DNA of 51,312 nt from Betaproteobacteria bacterium (GTDB lineage: Bacteria > Pseudomonadota > Gammaproteobacteria > Burkholderiales > SG8-39), in contig SCTX01000018.1 in the NCBI GenBank assembly GCA_004298385.1, forward strand, positions 1-51,312, in the 5' to 3' direction. The notes below the pieces were generated by a model. That model had not been told where the DNA came from, searched no databases, and was given only the letters and a program-made list of their open reading frames with translations. Shown here piece by piece: positions 25,083-33,802 of this stretch (positions are counted from its first letter, which is position 1; every line of letters begins with the position of its first letter). A program made the translations under genes and the position numbers.

Positions 25083-26426
25083 TTAAGGGAATAGAGGCCC
25101 CGGCGTCACCAAATTCCTGAGCGTGAGATCGCGCACCTGCTCGTCGATCGCCAGGTTCACCCTTGCCAGAACCGATTCGAGCTCTGCCGGCACGGGAACC
25201 GCCTCCGGCCCCAGGTACTGCTCTTCGCCGGCTGCGCGCACCGTGTGCAGCAGTTCCTCGAGCGTGATCGTTCCGATGTCGCGACTCGGCAGGTAGGCGG
25301 GCGGATCGTCAGCGGTCCGCACCAGCAGGCCGTCTTGCTCGAGCGCGTCGAGCACCATCTGCAGCGCATAGCCGGGTAGGCCCAGCCGCTGCGCGAGACC
25401 GGAACAGGCCCATGCCGGACCGCCGTCCTGATAGGTCTTGCCGATCATATACATCAGCATCAGCGCGACGCGCTCCCGCATGCGGTTGCTCAGGCGGGGT
25501 TCGCCCTGCTGCAGCACCAGGTATTCCGGATGCTGGCTGTAGAACGCGATGCTCGCGCCGAGCAGCAGGATCAGCCAGTTGAGATAGAGCCAGATCAGAA
25601 ACAGCAGGAAAATGGCGAAACTCGAATAGATCGCGGCGTATTGGGTCGATATCCGCGCGAATTCGGCTAATGCCCAGCTCGCCGCCTGCCACAGCAATCC
25701 CGCCGCGATTCCGCCGCTCAATGCCGCGCTCAGCCGTACCTTGGTGTTGGGGGCGAAATAGTAGGCGAAGACGAACACGCCAATCACGAAAAAAACGGAG
25801 ATCGCCCGGCCCAAGGCATAGACCGTGCCGCCGACAGGCGCAAGCGCAAGCAAGGGCCGCAGCAGCGCCGTGGCCATGATGGTGGAAGTGATGCCGATCG
25901 TCGAAAATACCAGCACCGGCCCGATCAGGAGCACGCTCAGGTAACCACTGAAACGCCGTGCGAAGCTGCGCAATCGCGCCACATGCCAGATGAAGTTGAC
26001 CGACTCCTCGATTTTCCGCATCAGCGATATCACCGTATAGATCAGTAAGGCCAAGCCGATCGAACCGAGCACTTTGACGTTGAGGTTTTCAATGAACTTG
26101 ACGACCCACTTGCTCGCGTCCGCGCTTTTCTCGCCCAGCGGAGCGAGGAAGTTGAGCAGAATCGGATCGATCTGGTTGTACACCCCGAAGGCCTTGAGCA
26201 CCGAAAAGCTGAGCGCGAGCAGCGGCACCAGCGACAGCAGCGTGGTGTAGACGAGGCCCGTGGCGCGCAAAGTCAACTGGCCATGTGCAAGGTCGCGCAT
26301 CAGCACCAGCGCGAGCCGCGCCGGGGTGATCATGCCTGCCTTCCAGGCCGGCATTGCAGCGAGCCGGCCGCCCCAGATCGCGTCGTGGACGGGGGACCTC
26401 GACCTGGCGCGCTTTTCAGTCACCAT
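25083..26426 (-). CDS. YihY/UPF0761 family membrane protein with C-terminal winged-helix-like domain
   Basis: A 447-residue protein. Residues about 55-310 hold six hydrophobic helices with the YihY signature (LRATGLVYTTLLSLVPLLAL near the first helix and LLFLIWLYLNWLILLLGA in the last). The C-terminal 130 residues are soluble and look like a winged-helix domain (GLAQRLGLPGYALQMVLDAL). The family was once misnamed ribonuclease BN, and its true role is unknown. This length with the extra domain is common in betaproteobacteria. It is followed on the other strand by the GH15 gene end-to-end and preceded by rsmE, 42 bases away. Confidence 0.88.
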   Translation of the reverse strand: MVTEKRARSRSPVHDAIWGGRLAAMPAWKAGMITPARLALVLMRDLAHGQLTLRATGLVYTTLLSLVPLLALSFSVLKAFGVYNQIDPILLNFLAPLGEKSADASKWVVKFIENLNVKVLGSIGLALLIYTVISLMRKIEESVNFIWHVARLRSFARRFSGYLSVLLIGPVLVFSTIGITSTIMATALLRPLLALAPVGGTVYALGRAISVFFVIGVFVFAYYFAPNTKVRLSAALSGGIAAGLLWQAASWALAEFARISTQYAAIYSSFAIFLLFLIWLYLNWLILLLGASIAFYSQHPEYLVLQQGEPRLSNRMRERVALMLMYMIGKTYQDGGPAWACSGLAQRLGLPGYALQMVLDALEQDGLLVRTADDPPAYLPSRDIGTITLEELLHTVRAAGEEQYLGPEAVPVPAELESVLARVNLAIDEQVRDLTLRNLVTPGPLFP

Positions 26427-26468
26427 TGCGTACTCCTTTCTGCCGAGCGCAGGGACGCGCGCCGCACG

Positions 26469-27218
26469 CTAGATATCCCCCCACAGCGCTTGCAGTATCG
26501 CCAGCGCCGCGACCGGCGCGGTTTCGGTGCGCAGGATGCGCGGCCCAAGGCTGACCGGCTCGAATCCGCTCGCTTCGGCGGCCCGGTATTCGGCTGGCGC
26601 GAGACCGCCCTCGGCGCCGATCAGCAGCACCACGCCGGCTGCGGGCGGCACCCGCTTCAAAGGTGTGGCCGCTTCCGCCGACAGCAGCAGCCGCCGCTGG
26701 TTGCGCTCGACCGCCGCGAGATAAGCGTATAGCTTCTGTACCGGCGCGACCGCGGGCACGCGGTTGCGTCCGCATTGCTCGCAGGCGGCGACGACCACAT
26801 GCTGCCAGTGCAGCAGGCGCTTGTCGGCGCGCTCGCCGGCGAGCTTCACCACGCTGCGCTCGGTGGCGAGCGGTTGAATCGCGCTGACACCGAGTTCGGT
26901 GGCTTTTTGCAGGCTGTAGTCCATGCGCTCGCCGGCCGAGATGCCGAGCGCCAGCGTGATCTCGAGCGGCGATTCGCGCTCGGCCGCATGGAACTCGATC
27001 AGGCGCACCCTGGCTTCGCGCTTGCTCACGGCGACGAGGCTGGCCCGATATTCACCGCCGGCGCCGTTGAACAGGTTCAGTGTGTCGCCCACCTGCAGGC
27101 GCAATACCGCCAGCGCATGGCGGGCGGCAGCTTCCGGCAGCGCGATTTCCGCTCCGGGCGAAAGGGGCAAATCGCAGTACAGCCGCAGTCCGTTGGGTCG
27201 GGGCGATGGCAGTTTCAT
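26469..27218 (-). CDS. rsmE: 16S rRNA (uracil-1498-N3)-methyltransferase
   Basis: A 249-residue SPOUT-class methyltransferase that methylates N3 of U1498 in 16S rRNA. It has an N-terminal PUA-like domain (LYCDLPLSPGAEIALPEAAARHALAVLR) and a C-terminal knot with LLIGAEGGLAPAEYRAAEASGF and LGPRILRTETAPVAAL, the SAM-binding signature. It is complete, and full length for the family. The 5' neighbour is a broken TPP-enzyme gene. Start at ATG 27218. Confidence 0.95.
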   Translation of the reverse strand: MKLPSPRPNGLRLYCDLPLSPGAEIALPEAAARHALAVLRLQVGDTLNLFNGAGGEYRASLVAVSKREARVRLIEFHAAERESPLEITLALGISAGERMDYSLQKATELGVSAIQPLATERSVVKLAGERADKRLLHWQHVVVAACEQCGRNRVPAVAPVQKLYAYLAAVERNQRRLLLSAEAATPLKRVPPAAGVVLLIGAEGGLAPAEYRAAEASGFEPVSLGPRILRTETAPVAALAILQALWGDI

Positions 27219-27227
27219 TTTTCTAAT

Positions 27228-27434
27228 CTATACTGCAATTGAGATAACGATCTGTCTGCTAACTAGACAGGGAAAGGCATGGCACATAATAAATCCTGTA
27301 GATTTACGTGCGCGACAACAGGCGAGCTCCTCGATCAGCGAAACGTGATCGGTGCCGAGATTCGAAAACAGGTATTCGACGCCGAGGTCCGCCAGGCCTT
27401 CGAGAAAGTAGTGCGCGGTGCTATGGCTGGTCAT
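27228..27434 (-). pseudogene. 5' fragment of a thiamine-pyrophosphate-dependent enzyme gene
   Basis: The first 38-43 codons (MTSHSTAHYFLEGLADLGVE, then YLFSNLGTDHVSLIEELA) match the N-terminus of acetolactate-synthase-like TPP enzymes. After about position 27315 similarity ends, and the frame runs 25 codons through AT-richer unrelated DNA to a stop. A complete enzyme would need about 550 residues. The gene has therefore lost more than 90% of its 3' part. It lies downstream of the yhdH-like gene in the same direction, so it was probably the last gene of that operon before the break. Confidence 0.75.
27252..27270. repeat. Palindrome at the break point of the TPP gene
   Basis: CTGTCT-GCTAACT-AGACAG has perfect six-base arms within an AT-rich patch between rsmE and the truncated TPP gene. 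It could be an operator of TetR type for a lost gene or part of a mobile-element scar. There is no further support. Confidence 0.35.
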
Positions 27435-27622
27435 CTATGGTTTGCTCCGCCAAGGGCGCAGGCTGCGCGTTGAAACCGGCGCAAAAAAATAACACCATGC
27501 GCCCGAGGATACATGCTACGCGGCGTGGCGGGTCGGGCCTGAACAGCGCACACGCCGCACTATAACACCGGCAAACGGGCCTTCATCACGCCTGCGGCGT
27601 GCCGGCGTAAGCCGCCGGTCGC

Positions 27623-28615
27623 TCAGCCCGACATCCTCACGACTGCCCGGCCGCGCACGCCGCTGCGGATCAGCTTGTCGCAATGCGCCTGCAATTCGTC
27701 GAAGGCGATTTCGTAAGCAATCTTGTGCGTGTGCCGCGGCCGCAAGTCGCCCCCTGGCGCCATGCGCGTCCACGCGGCCCCGCGCGCGGACACGGGATGA
27801 TTGCCATTTATGCCCACCAGCGACACCGAGCGCAGGATAAACGGGTAGATCGACGTGGTGAAGGTCTCGCCCGCGGCGTTGCCGAAGGCGCACACCACGC
27901 CGCGCTTCTTCATCGTGCGCAACAGCGCATCGAGCGGCGCGCCGCCCACCGCGTCGATCGCCCCCGCCCAGCGCTGCTCCTCCAGGGGCTTGGGGCCGGT
28001 CGCAATGGCATCCCGGCCGATCACTTGCGCGGCGCCGATCGCCTTCAAATAATCGGCTTCGCCCGGTTTGCCGGTGCTGGCCACCACCCGGTAACCCAGC
28101 CCCGCCAGGATGTCGATCGCGAAGGACGAACAGCCCCCGGTGGCGCCCGTGACCACGATCGACCCCTTGTCCGGCGTGATGCCCAGTCGAATCAGTTCCT
28201 CCACCGCCACCGCGGAGGTGTAGGCGGCAAGGCCGAGGGCCACCGCCTCGAACGCGTCCATACCCGCTGGAATGCGCCCGACCCAGGCGGCGGGCACGCG
28301 CACGTATTCGCCATAGGCGCCGTCGTGGCGAATGCCGAATTCCTGCCCGCCCTGCACCGTCACCATGTCGCCCTCGCGAAACGCCGGGCTGGTGGACGCG
28401 GCGACGGCGCCGGACACCTCGACCCCGGGAATGCAGGGAAAGCGCTTCACCACGTTGCCCACCCCGCAGACCGCGCGCGCGTCCTTGAAATTCACGGCGG
28501 CGTACTTCGACTTGATCAGGACCTCGCCCGGATCGAGATCGTCGATGCCTTGCGTTACCATGCGGCTCGCGCGCCTGCCGTCTTCATGGAAAACTTTCAC
28601 CGCTCTGAAGCGCAT
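27623..28615 (-). CDS. YhdH/YhfP-family quinone oxidoreductase (acrylyl-CoA-reductase-like)
   Basis: A 330-residue medium-chain dehydrogenase/reductase without zinc-binding cysteines. It has the GroES-like fold (residues 1-120; KYAAVNFKDARAVCGVGNV) and the NADPH-binding region SIVVTGATGGCSSFAIDILAGLGYRV. YhdH and AcuI proteins reduce acrylyl-CoA to propionyl-CoA with NADPH. The FKDA motif and length fit the family. It is complete, but both neighbours on the same strand (a CoA-transferase end and a TPP-enzyme start) are broken, so its pathway may no longer be intact here. Confidence 0.88.
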   Translation of the reverse strand: MRFRAVKVFHEDGRRASRMVTQGIDDLDPGEVLIKSKYAAVNFKDARAVCGVGNVVKRFPCIPGVEVSGAVAASTSPAFREGDMVTVQGGQEFGIRHDGAYGEYVRVPAAWVGRIPAGMDAFEAVALGLAAYTSAVAVEELIRLGITPDKGSIVVTGATGGCSSFAIDILAGLGYRVVASTGKPGEADYLKAIGAAQVIGRDAIATGPKPLEEQRWAGAIDAVGGAPLDALLRTMKKRGVVCAFGNAAGETFTTSIYPFILRSVSLVGINGNHPVSARGAAWTRMAPGGDLRPRHTHKIAYEIAFDELQAHCDKLIRSGVRGRAVVRMSG

Positions 28616-28633
28616 GCTCTGCTCCTTGTCTCC

Positions 28634-28810
28634 TCAGCTTTGGATCACGGCGCCGGTGCCCAACAGGCTTTCAATCTGATCCGCGCCGAAGCCGAATTGC
28701 TCGAGCACCTCGCGACTGTGCGCGCCGAGCATCGGCGGTGGCCGGCGCACGCGCGACTGCGCGTCGCGGTCGCTGCTCGCTTTGTCGGCCCCTTGGCCAC
28801 TGAGCCGAAC
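28634..28810 (-). pseudogene. 3' fragment of a CaiB/BaiF family CoA-transferase gene
   Basis: About 58 codons match the C-terminal end of family III CoA-transferases: VRLSGQGADK, SRVRRPPPMLGAHSREVLEQ, then FGADQIESL. The reading frame stays open further upstream, but the residues are unrelated and overlap the DUF4189 gene. The front 85% or so is therefore missing. It lies 18 bases before the oxidoreductase start, as in an operon. Together with the broken TPP gene it shows that only the middle of an operon survives. Confidence 0.7.
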
Positions 28811-28833
28811 ACGCACAGATCGCTCCCGCGGAT

Positions 28834-29220
28834 TTACTTGGTGCAGGCCCAGGCGATGACTTCGCACTCCCTGGCCGCGCACAGGCGCAGCGCCTTGGTT
28901 TCCGCTTCCTGGCGGGTGGCGCCGGTGGCGGGAAAATACTTTTTCGGTCCGCGCGCGAGCGCGCCGCAGGCGTTGCTGAAAGCCGCCACGACTTCGCAGC
29001 GCGGGTGGGCGCATTGATTCAGGGCTTCGATCTTGGCGGCGCGCGAAGTGACGGAATTGTAGGCGTAGCCGAGCTGCCCCGTCTCGCGCTGCAGGGCGAT
29101 GGCGCCGTAGACGCCTTTTTTCACTACCACCTTGGCCAGCGCCGGTTGCGCGACGCAGGCAAACGCAGCGGCCAGTGCGAGATGGAGCAGGGCGGCGCGC
29201 ATTCCGGACTCGGCCATCAT
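28834..29220 (-). CDS. DUF4189 domain secreted protein
   Basis: A protein of about 128 residues with a signal peptide (MRAALLHLALAAAFACVAQPALA) and a DUF4189 domain. The domain has YGAIALQRETGQLGYAYNSVTSRAA and repeated short motifs with four Cys (QCAHPRCEV, LRLCAARECEV). Cys pairs suggest disulfides in the periplasm. The function of the family is unknown. The start is uncertain: 29220, 29217 or 29202 all give a signal peptide, and no strong ribosome binding site decides. It ends inside the area where the CoA-transferase gene was cut. Confidence 0.75.
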   Translation of the reverse strand: MMAESGMRAALLHLALAAAFACVAQPALAKVVVKKGVYGAIALQRETGQLGYAYNSVTSRAAKIEALNQCAHPRCEVVAAFSNACGALARGPKKYFPATGATRQEAETKALRLCAARECEVIAWACTK

Positions 29221-29560
29221 CACACCGTTGCCAAGTGCCCGGCGCCGCCGATCTCCGGCATTTTCGGCAGATCCGCTCTGCCGCCGTGTTCCCTGAACGG
29301 CGGCGGCGGGATTGAGGCGTAGCGTCAGGTCGGCGGCTTGCGGCATGGTGTTACCTCGGCGTCGAAGCACGATTATTCTACTCCCGCGACCGGCTCTGTT
29401 ACCAAAGGAACGCGAACTTGCGTTCTATGTATCTGGTGACGCGCGTTATTTCAGGGCTCGCCGAGAAAAAATCTCTGTGCCGCGGACGGTTAAATTGCGG
29501 GTTTAACCAAGGCGGGCGCTCGAAAAGCCGCGGAAAATGCGGGAAAATCCATGGAAACAG

Positions 29561-29589
29561 TTGGGAATTTGGCAATTGCTAAGTAAAAT
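29561..29589 (+). promoter_or_regulatory. Probable sigma-70 promoter of the FAH-family gene
   Basis: TTGGGA, 17 bases, TAAAAT, ending 55 bases before the ATG of the hydrolase. The rest of the region 29221-29560 shows no gene and no convincing structure. Confidence 0.45.
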
Positions 29590-29644
29590 GTCCTTCTATT
29601 GAATGCCCCGTACTGAATTCCGGGTGCCTCGAAACGGAGAAAAC

Positions 29645-30493
29645 ATGAAACTTTGTCGTTACGGTAAGAATGGCTTCGAGAAGCCGGGCATGATCGATGC
29701 CCAGGGCAACATCCGCGAGCTGTCCGCCGTGGTGGAGCAGATCGACCAGGGGACGATCTCGCCGGCGGGACTGGCGAAGCTGCGCAAGATCAAGGCCGAG
29801 ACGCTGCCGCTGGTCAGGGGCGAGCCGCGCCTGGGCGTGCCGTATGTCGGAATTTCCAAATTCGTCGCCATCGGCCTCAATTACGCCGACCATGCGCGCG
29901 AGTCGAATACGGCCATCCCGACCGAACCGATCGTGTTCATGAAAGCCACCACGTCGATCACCGGCCCGAACGACAAGGTCATCGTGCCCAAGCATTCGAC
30001 CAAGCTCGATTGGGAAGTGGAACTGGGCGTGGTCATGTGCAAGAAGGCGCAGTACGTGCCCGAGGACAAGGCGCTCGACTATGTCGCCGGCTACTGCGTG
30101 GTGAACGACGTGTCCGAGCGCGCGTTCCAGCATCAGTCCAGCCAGTGGGACAAGGGCAAGGGCTGTGACACTTTCGGCCCGATCGGACCGTGGCTGGTGA
30201 CCACCGACGAGATTCGCGATCCGCAGAACCTGGATATGTGGCTGGACGTGAACGGCCGGCGCATGCAGAAGGGCAACACCCGCACCATGATTTTCGGCGT
30301 GGCGAAGCTGGTGTCCTACTGCAGCCGGTACATGACGCTGTTGCCGGGCGACATCATCACCACCGGCACTCCGCCCGGCGTAGGCACGAGCATGAAACCC
30401 GATCCGGTGTTCTTGAAGCCGGGCGATGTCATGAATCTGGGCATCCAGGGTCTGGGCGAGCAGCGCCAGGACGTGGTCGCCCATCCGGGTTGA
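29645..30493 (+). CDS. Fumarylacetoacetate hydrolase (FAH) family protein
   Basis: A 282-residue metal-dependent enzyme. The FAH core starts at about 70 (FVAIGLNYADHARES), with metal ligands in DWEVELGVVM and ALDYVAGYCVVNDVSER. GDIITTGTPPGVGTSM is the usual C-terminal signature. Members hydrolyse or decarboxylate acylpyruvates and related ring-cleavage products; ureidoglycolate lyase and 2-hydroxyhepta-diene-dioate isomerase are relatives. Which reaction applies cannot be read. GGAGAAAAC precedes ATG 29645. The next gene, dadA-like, follows by 83 bases. Confidence 0.9.
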   Translation: MKLCRYGKNGFEKPGMIDAQGNIRELSAVVEQIDQGTISPAGLAKLRKIKAETLPLVRGEPRLGVPYVGISKFVAIGLNYADHARESNTAIPTEPIVFMKATTSITGPNDKVIVPKHSTKLDWEVELGVVMCKKAQYVPEDKALDYVAGYCVVNDVSERAFQHQSSQWDKGKGCDTFGPIGPWLVTTDEIRDPQNLDMWLDVNGRRMQKGNTRTMIFGVAKLVSYCSRYMTLLPGDIITTGTPPGVGTSMKPDPVFLKPGDVMNLGIQGLGEQRQDVVAHPG

Positions 30494-30576
30494 GAGGCTG
30501 CGGGGTTTCCGGCCCCGGTTTCCGGTGAGCGGCCGGGCGGTCTTCGGGCGGCCTGGCGCATCGTTCTACACAAAAA

Positions 30577-31821
30577 ATGAAAATTGCGGTATTGGGCGCC
30601 GGCGTGGTCGGCGTGACGAGCGCTTGGTATCTGGCCCGCGCCGGGCATGAGGTCACGGTTGTCGACCGCCAGCAAGCGGCAGCGATGGAGACCAGCTTCG
30701 CCAACGGCGGGCAAGTCTCGACCAGCCATGCCGAACCCTGGGCCAATCCCGGAACGCCGAAGCAGATTCTCAAATGGCTGGGGCGCGAAGATTCGCCGAT
30801 GCTGTTTCGCCCGCGCGCCGATCCGCGCCAATGGGCCTGGGGCCTCGCCTTCCTGCGCGAGTGCCTGCCGGCGCGCAGCCGCGCCAACGCGGCCAGGATC
30901 GCCGCGATCAACCGCTACAGCCGGGCGCAGCTCCTCGCGCTGCGCGCCGAGACCGGCATCCAGTACGAGCAGCAGACACGCGGTATCCTGCGCCTGTACG
31001 AAAACCGCCGGCTCCTGGACGAGGCGGTTGCGGCCGCTTCCCTGGAGCGGTTGCACGGCGTCGATTTGCGCGTGCTGACGGCGGCCGGGTGCGTCGCGCT
31101 GGAGCCGGCGCTCGCCGCTCGCGCCGAGCGCATCGCCGGGGGCGTGCATGCGCCGGGGGACGAGTCCGGCGATGCGCACAAATTCACCCAAGCCCTGGCG
31201 CTGCTCTGCGCCGCGCGCGGGGTGCGCTTCCGCTACGGCAGCGGCATCCGGCGCATCGAGACCGCGGGCGGAGAGGTGGCGCGGGTGCGCCTCGACAGCG
31301 GCGAGGCGATCGAGGCCGACACCTATGTCATGGCGCTGGGCAGCTACAGCCCCCTGCTGCTGCGCCCCGTCGGCATTTCGATTCCGGTCTATCCGCTGAA
31401 AGGTTATTCCATCACCCTTGCACTCGCCGCAGGCGATGTGGCGCCGCAGATCAGCCTGAGCGACGGCGCCCACAAGCTCGTGATGTCGCGCCTGGGCGAG
31501 CGCTTGCGCGTGGCCGGCACCGCCGAACTGGCCGGCTACGATACGGCGATCAACGAGCTTCGCTGCCGCGCCATCGTGCGGCGCACCTTCGAGCTTTTTC
31601 CCAGGGCGGGCCGGCCGGAAGAGGCGCAGTTCTGGGCCGGGCTGCGTCCCGCCACTCCCGGCGGCGTGCCCTGCATCGGCCGCACGCGCTATCCCAATCT
31701 GCTGCTCAACACCGGCCACGGCACCCTGGGCTGGACCATGGCCTGCGGCTCGGGCGCGGCGATCGCGGATATCGTCAGCGGCAGAAAGCCGGAGACCGAA
31801 TTTCGTTTTCTTCAGGGTTGA
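30577..31821 (+). CDS. dadA: D-amino-acid dehydrogenase (DadA-like)
   Basis: A 414-residue FAD-dependent oxidoreductase of the DAO fold. The N-terminal dinucleotide motif is AVLGAGVVGVTSAWYLARAG, the substrate domain is in the middle, and the C-terminal FAD contact is GLRPATPGGVPCIGRTRYPN...NTGHGTLGWTMACGSG, typical of DadA. It oxidises D-amino acids at the membrane and passes electrons to the quinone pool. No alanine racemase gene is next to it. It is complete and of normal length. Confidence 0.9.
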   Translation: MKIAVLGAGVVGVTSAWYLARAGHEVTVVDRQQAAAMETSFANGGQVSTSHAEPWANPGTPKQILKWLGREDSPMLFRPRADPRQWAWGLAFLRECLPARSRANAARIAAINRYSRAQLLALRAETGIQYEQQTRGILRLYENRRLLDEAVAAASLERLHGVDLRVLTAAGCVALEPALAARAERIAGGVHAPGDESGDAHKFTQALALLCAARGVRFRYGSGIRRIETAGGEVARVRLDSGEAIEADTYVMALGSYSPLLLRPVGISIPVYPLKGYSITLALAAGDVAPQISLSDGAHKLVMSRLGERLRVAGTAELAGYDTAINELRCRAIVRRTFELFPRAGRPEEAQFWAGLRPATPGGVPCIGRTRYPNLLLNTGHGTLGWTMACGSGAAIADIVSGRKPETEFRFLQG

Positions 31822-31907
31822 TCTGCGCGGGCTCGCGCGCAGCGCGGCGTCGGGGTAGAGTGCGTGCCGGCAGTCTTGAAAGAGTGGCTTTTCATCCGTC
31901 AACAACA

Positions 31908-31932
31908 TTAACCACGAAGGCACGGAGAAACA
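31908..31932 (+). repeat. Left flanking repeat of the defence operon
   Basis: TTAACCACGAAGGCACGGAG lies 34 bases outside the last gene of the Dnd-type operon. A related sequence is inverted at the other side (38788-38814). Sequences of the ACCACGAAGGCACG type are common dispersed repeats in proteobacterial intergenic DNA. Confidence 0.4.
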
Positions 31933-31965
31933 TACTTTACAACCGCGACTAGCCTGCGTAGCCCA

Positions 31966-33249
31966 TTATCGGGCTAACGAAACTCTCGCGGGGAGAACAA
32001 CGTCTTCTTCCCGCTCTCCATTAACCTCTGCAAGTCTTGTTCTAATGGAAGACTCGCTAACCTTTGTATCTCCACACATATATGCAAGAATGTTCCGGCA
32101 AAGTACCCGGTTCTTGGGTTGAATGGTGGATTGCGCCGTCCAGATCGTTCCACGGTACGGAATTTTCGCGAGCTGAAGCGGCAGGCGAGACATGATAGTT
32201 GCCCAGTCATTGCGGCCACGCGCCTTTAGTGACATTGCGACCTCAGCCAAAATCGCTAGTCCGATCGGCCTGAACGAGACACTTCCGCCCTTGCGATTTC
32301 TATTTGCCGCGCATATTTTTTTAAGTTCCTTGACGCTTTGCGCAGAAAAATACGCGGATATTGCCGAGTCAATTCTAGATAAAGCCTTAAAAAAATCGAT
32401 CGCCGCGGAGTAATAAACGTTGAGCTCGGGATCAGACGGACGCTCATATTCAAGCGCTTTTCGTTTCTTTCCAGGCATGGCTAGAAAGATCACCCTGAGG
32501 ATATCGTAAAGGTTTCCCAGCGTCGTGAGAGCTACATCGTCGTCTTTGCCCAGATTATTTGTGTGATTCATGGCTATGCGTTGTCCAGAGAAGTACGGAT
32601 GCTCTTCTACAAGGCGACGCACTGTTATTGCCATCGCATCATTTTCATCAAGGGCGATACGCTCCATTTTGGAGGCGGGTACAGCAGTTTTGTTCAACGT
32701 TGTGAATAGACGACGGGTCCGTACCAAGTTGTCAGTGCGATGCGAGATAAATAAGGCAGAGACCAGATCCGCCAAAGCAGGGGGAACCTTCCCATGGTGA
32801 TTTTCGAGAACGAGCCTTTTCATCCCGGCCAGTCGGTGCTGTCCGTCAACCGCAAACAAGAGCTCTCCTCCGCTGAGCCGTAGCGCGCCCAGGATCCCTT
32901 CTGTATCAGGTGGTTCCGGCATGTCGCTATCCCCTTTTACAATACGGACAGGGAACCACTCTGGCTTGCCACCGTAAACAGCAATTACTAAAGAGTTAAA
33001 GAAACGCTCACCCTGTTCTCTCAGGTAGGTTGCAATATCTTTTGCCCTGCTACCCGCTTTGCCACCTTTCAACGAACGTTGAATCAAATCCGACAGTGCC
33101 TTGTTCTTATGGATCTCGTCGGCGAACGACACTCGGGTAGCCAAGTCGGCTAGAGGCAGTAGGGCGCTGTAGTAAGTCCAATCACCAAACGTTCCACGCA
33201 GCGCAGGTAGCGTCAAGGGCTTGGGCCGCTGGGTTTGCTCAGAAGGCAT
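31966..33249 (-). CDS. DndB-like DGQHR-domain protein
   Basis: A 427-residue protein. The diagnostic DGQHR is at 135-139 in LFAVDGQHRLAGM, followed by HRTDNLVRTRRLFTTLNKTA, the conserved block of DndB/DGQHR proteins. In known phosphorothioation systems DndB binds DNA and controls modification. Here it is the last gene of the operon, not next to dndC as usual. Its start overlaps the end of the GIY-YIG gene by 11 bases. GC content is clearly lower than in the flanks. The match is to the domain family; whether it acts as a repressor like classical DndB is unknown. Confidence 0.85.
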   Translation of the reverse strand: MPSEQTQRPKPLTLPALRGTFGDWTYYSALLPLADLATRVSFADEIHKNKALSDLIQRSLKGGKAGSRAKDIATYLREQGERFFNSLVIAVYGGKPEWFPVRIVKGDSDMPEPPDTEGILGALRLSGGELLFAVDGQHRLAGMKRLVLENHHGKVPPALADLVSALFISHRTDNLVRTRRLFTTLNKTAVPASKMERIALDENDAMAITVRRLVEEHPYFSGQRIAMNHTNNLGKDDDVALTTLGNLYDILRVIFLAMPGKKRKALEYERPSDPELNVYYSAAIDFFKALSRIDSAISAYFSAQSVKELKKICAANRNRKGGSVSFRPIGLAILAEVAMSLKARGRNDWATIMSRLPLQLAKIPYRGTIWTAQSTIQPKNRVLCRNILAYMCGDTKVSESSIRTRLAEVNGEREEDVVLPARVSLAR

Positions 33250-33757
33250 GACTAGGGCTCATATAGGTTGCGGAATAAGTTCGGTCTGTAAACGGTGGAC
33301 GAAAGGCATCCAGCAGGCGGGTTTCAAGTTGCTCCAGTTCATGTTTGCGAGCAGGTAGTGGTGAAAAGTAGAACTCTAGATGGGTATCCCATGTGTTTAG
33401 CATGTAGTACACGCGAGCGCGACCCTTCATATTGCGTTTATTCGCAAGGTAGTCGCCAAACCTTGAGCGCAATGTGTTGCTACTAGTGCCATCACCGGCC
33501 TGTCCGATATACATAACCCAACCATGTGTGGGCGTACCCGGTACAGGTATCTTTACAACAAATGCGTAAAGACCCGGAGCCAACGGAATTTTTTTCTTCT
33601 CGGCGGCTAGAAATTTGACGGATTGCCAAGCTAATGGAGGTTGTATGTCTGCTTGATGCCAGGTCGTTGGTGCAACGATGAATGTAACCGCGTACGCCTG
33701 GTTATCTATCAATACAGCGCCAGCTGGATCGTTCTTTAGGGCGTCTTGCCAGCTCAT
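33239..33757 (-). CDS. GIY-YIG nuclease-like protein
   Basis: A 172-residue protein. Residues 62-64 (GLY) and 83-85 (YIG, in WVMYIGQAGDG) give the two-part GIY-YIG motif. LRSRFGDYL (97-105) supplies the conserved Arg, and LEQLETRLLDAFRPPF (141-156) supplies the conserved Glu and ends near where the family has an Asn (here Thr). The domain probably cuts DNA. The N-terminal 55 residues are unassigned. ATG 33757 is preferred over a GTG ten codons upstream. It lies between the ATPase and the DndB-like gene, so it is a candidate for the restriction effector of this locus. Confidence 0.75.
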   Translation of the reverse strand: MSWQDALKNDPAGAVLIDNQAYAVTFIVAPTTWHQADIQPPLAWQSVKFLAAEKKKIPLAPGLYAFVVKIPVPGTPTHGWVMYIGQAGDGTSSNTLRSRFGDYLANKRNMKGRARVYYMLNTWDTHLEFYFSPLPARKHELEQLETRLLDAFRPPFTDRTYSATYMSPSHAF

Positions 33758-33802
33758 TTGGAATACTGCCCTAACAAACGGCACCACTTCTGTGGTTCAT
33801 TT

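Noticed and set aside
27279-27473. Plus-strand ORF beginning after the CTGTCT palindrome
   Set aside because: After eleven codons it runs antisense to the TPP-enzyme fragment; no ribosome binding site and no protein-like sequence.
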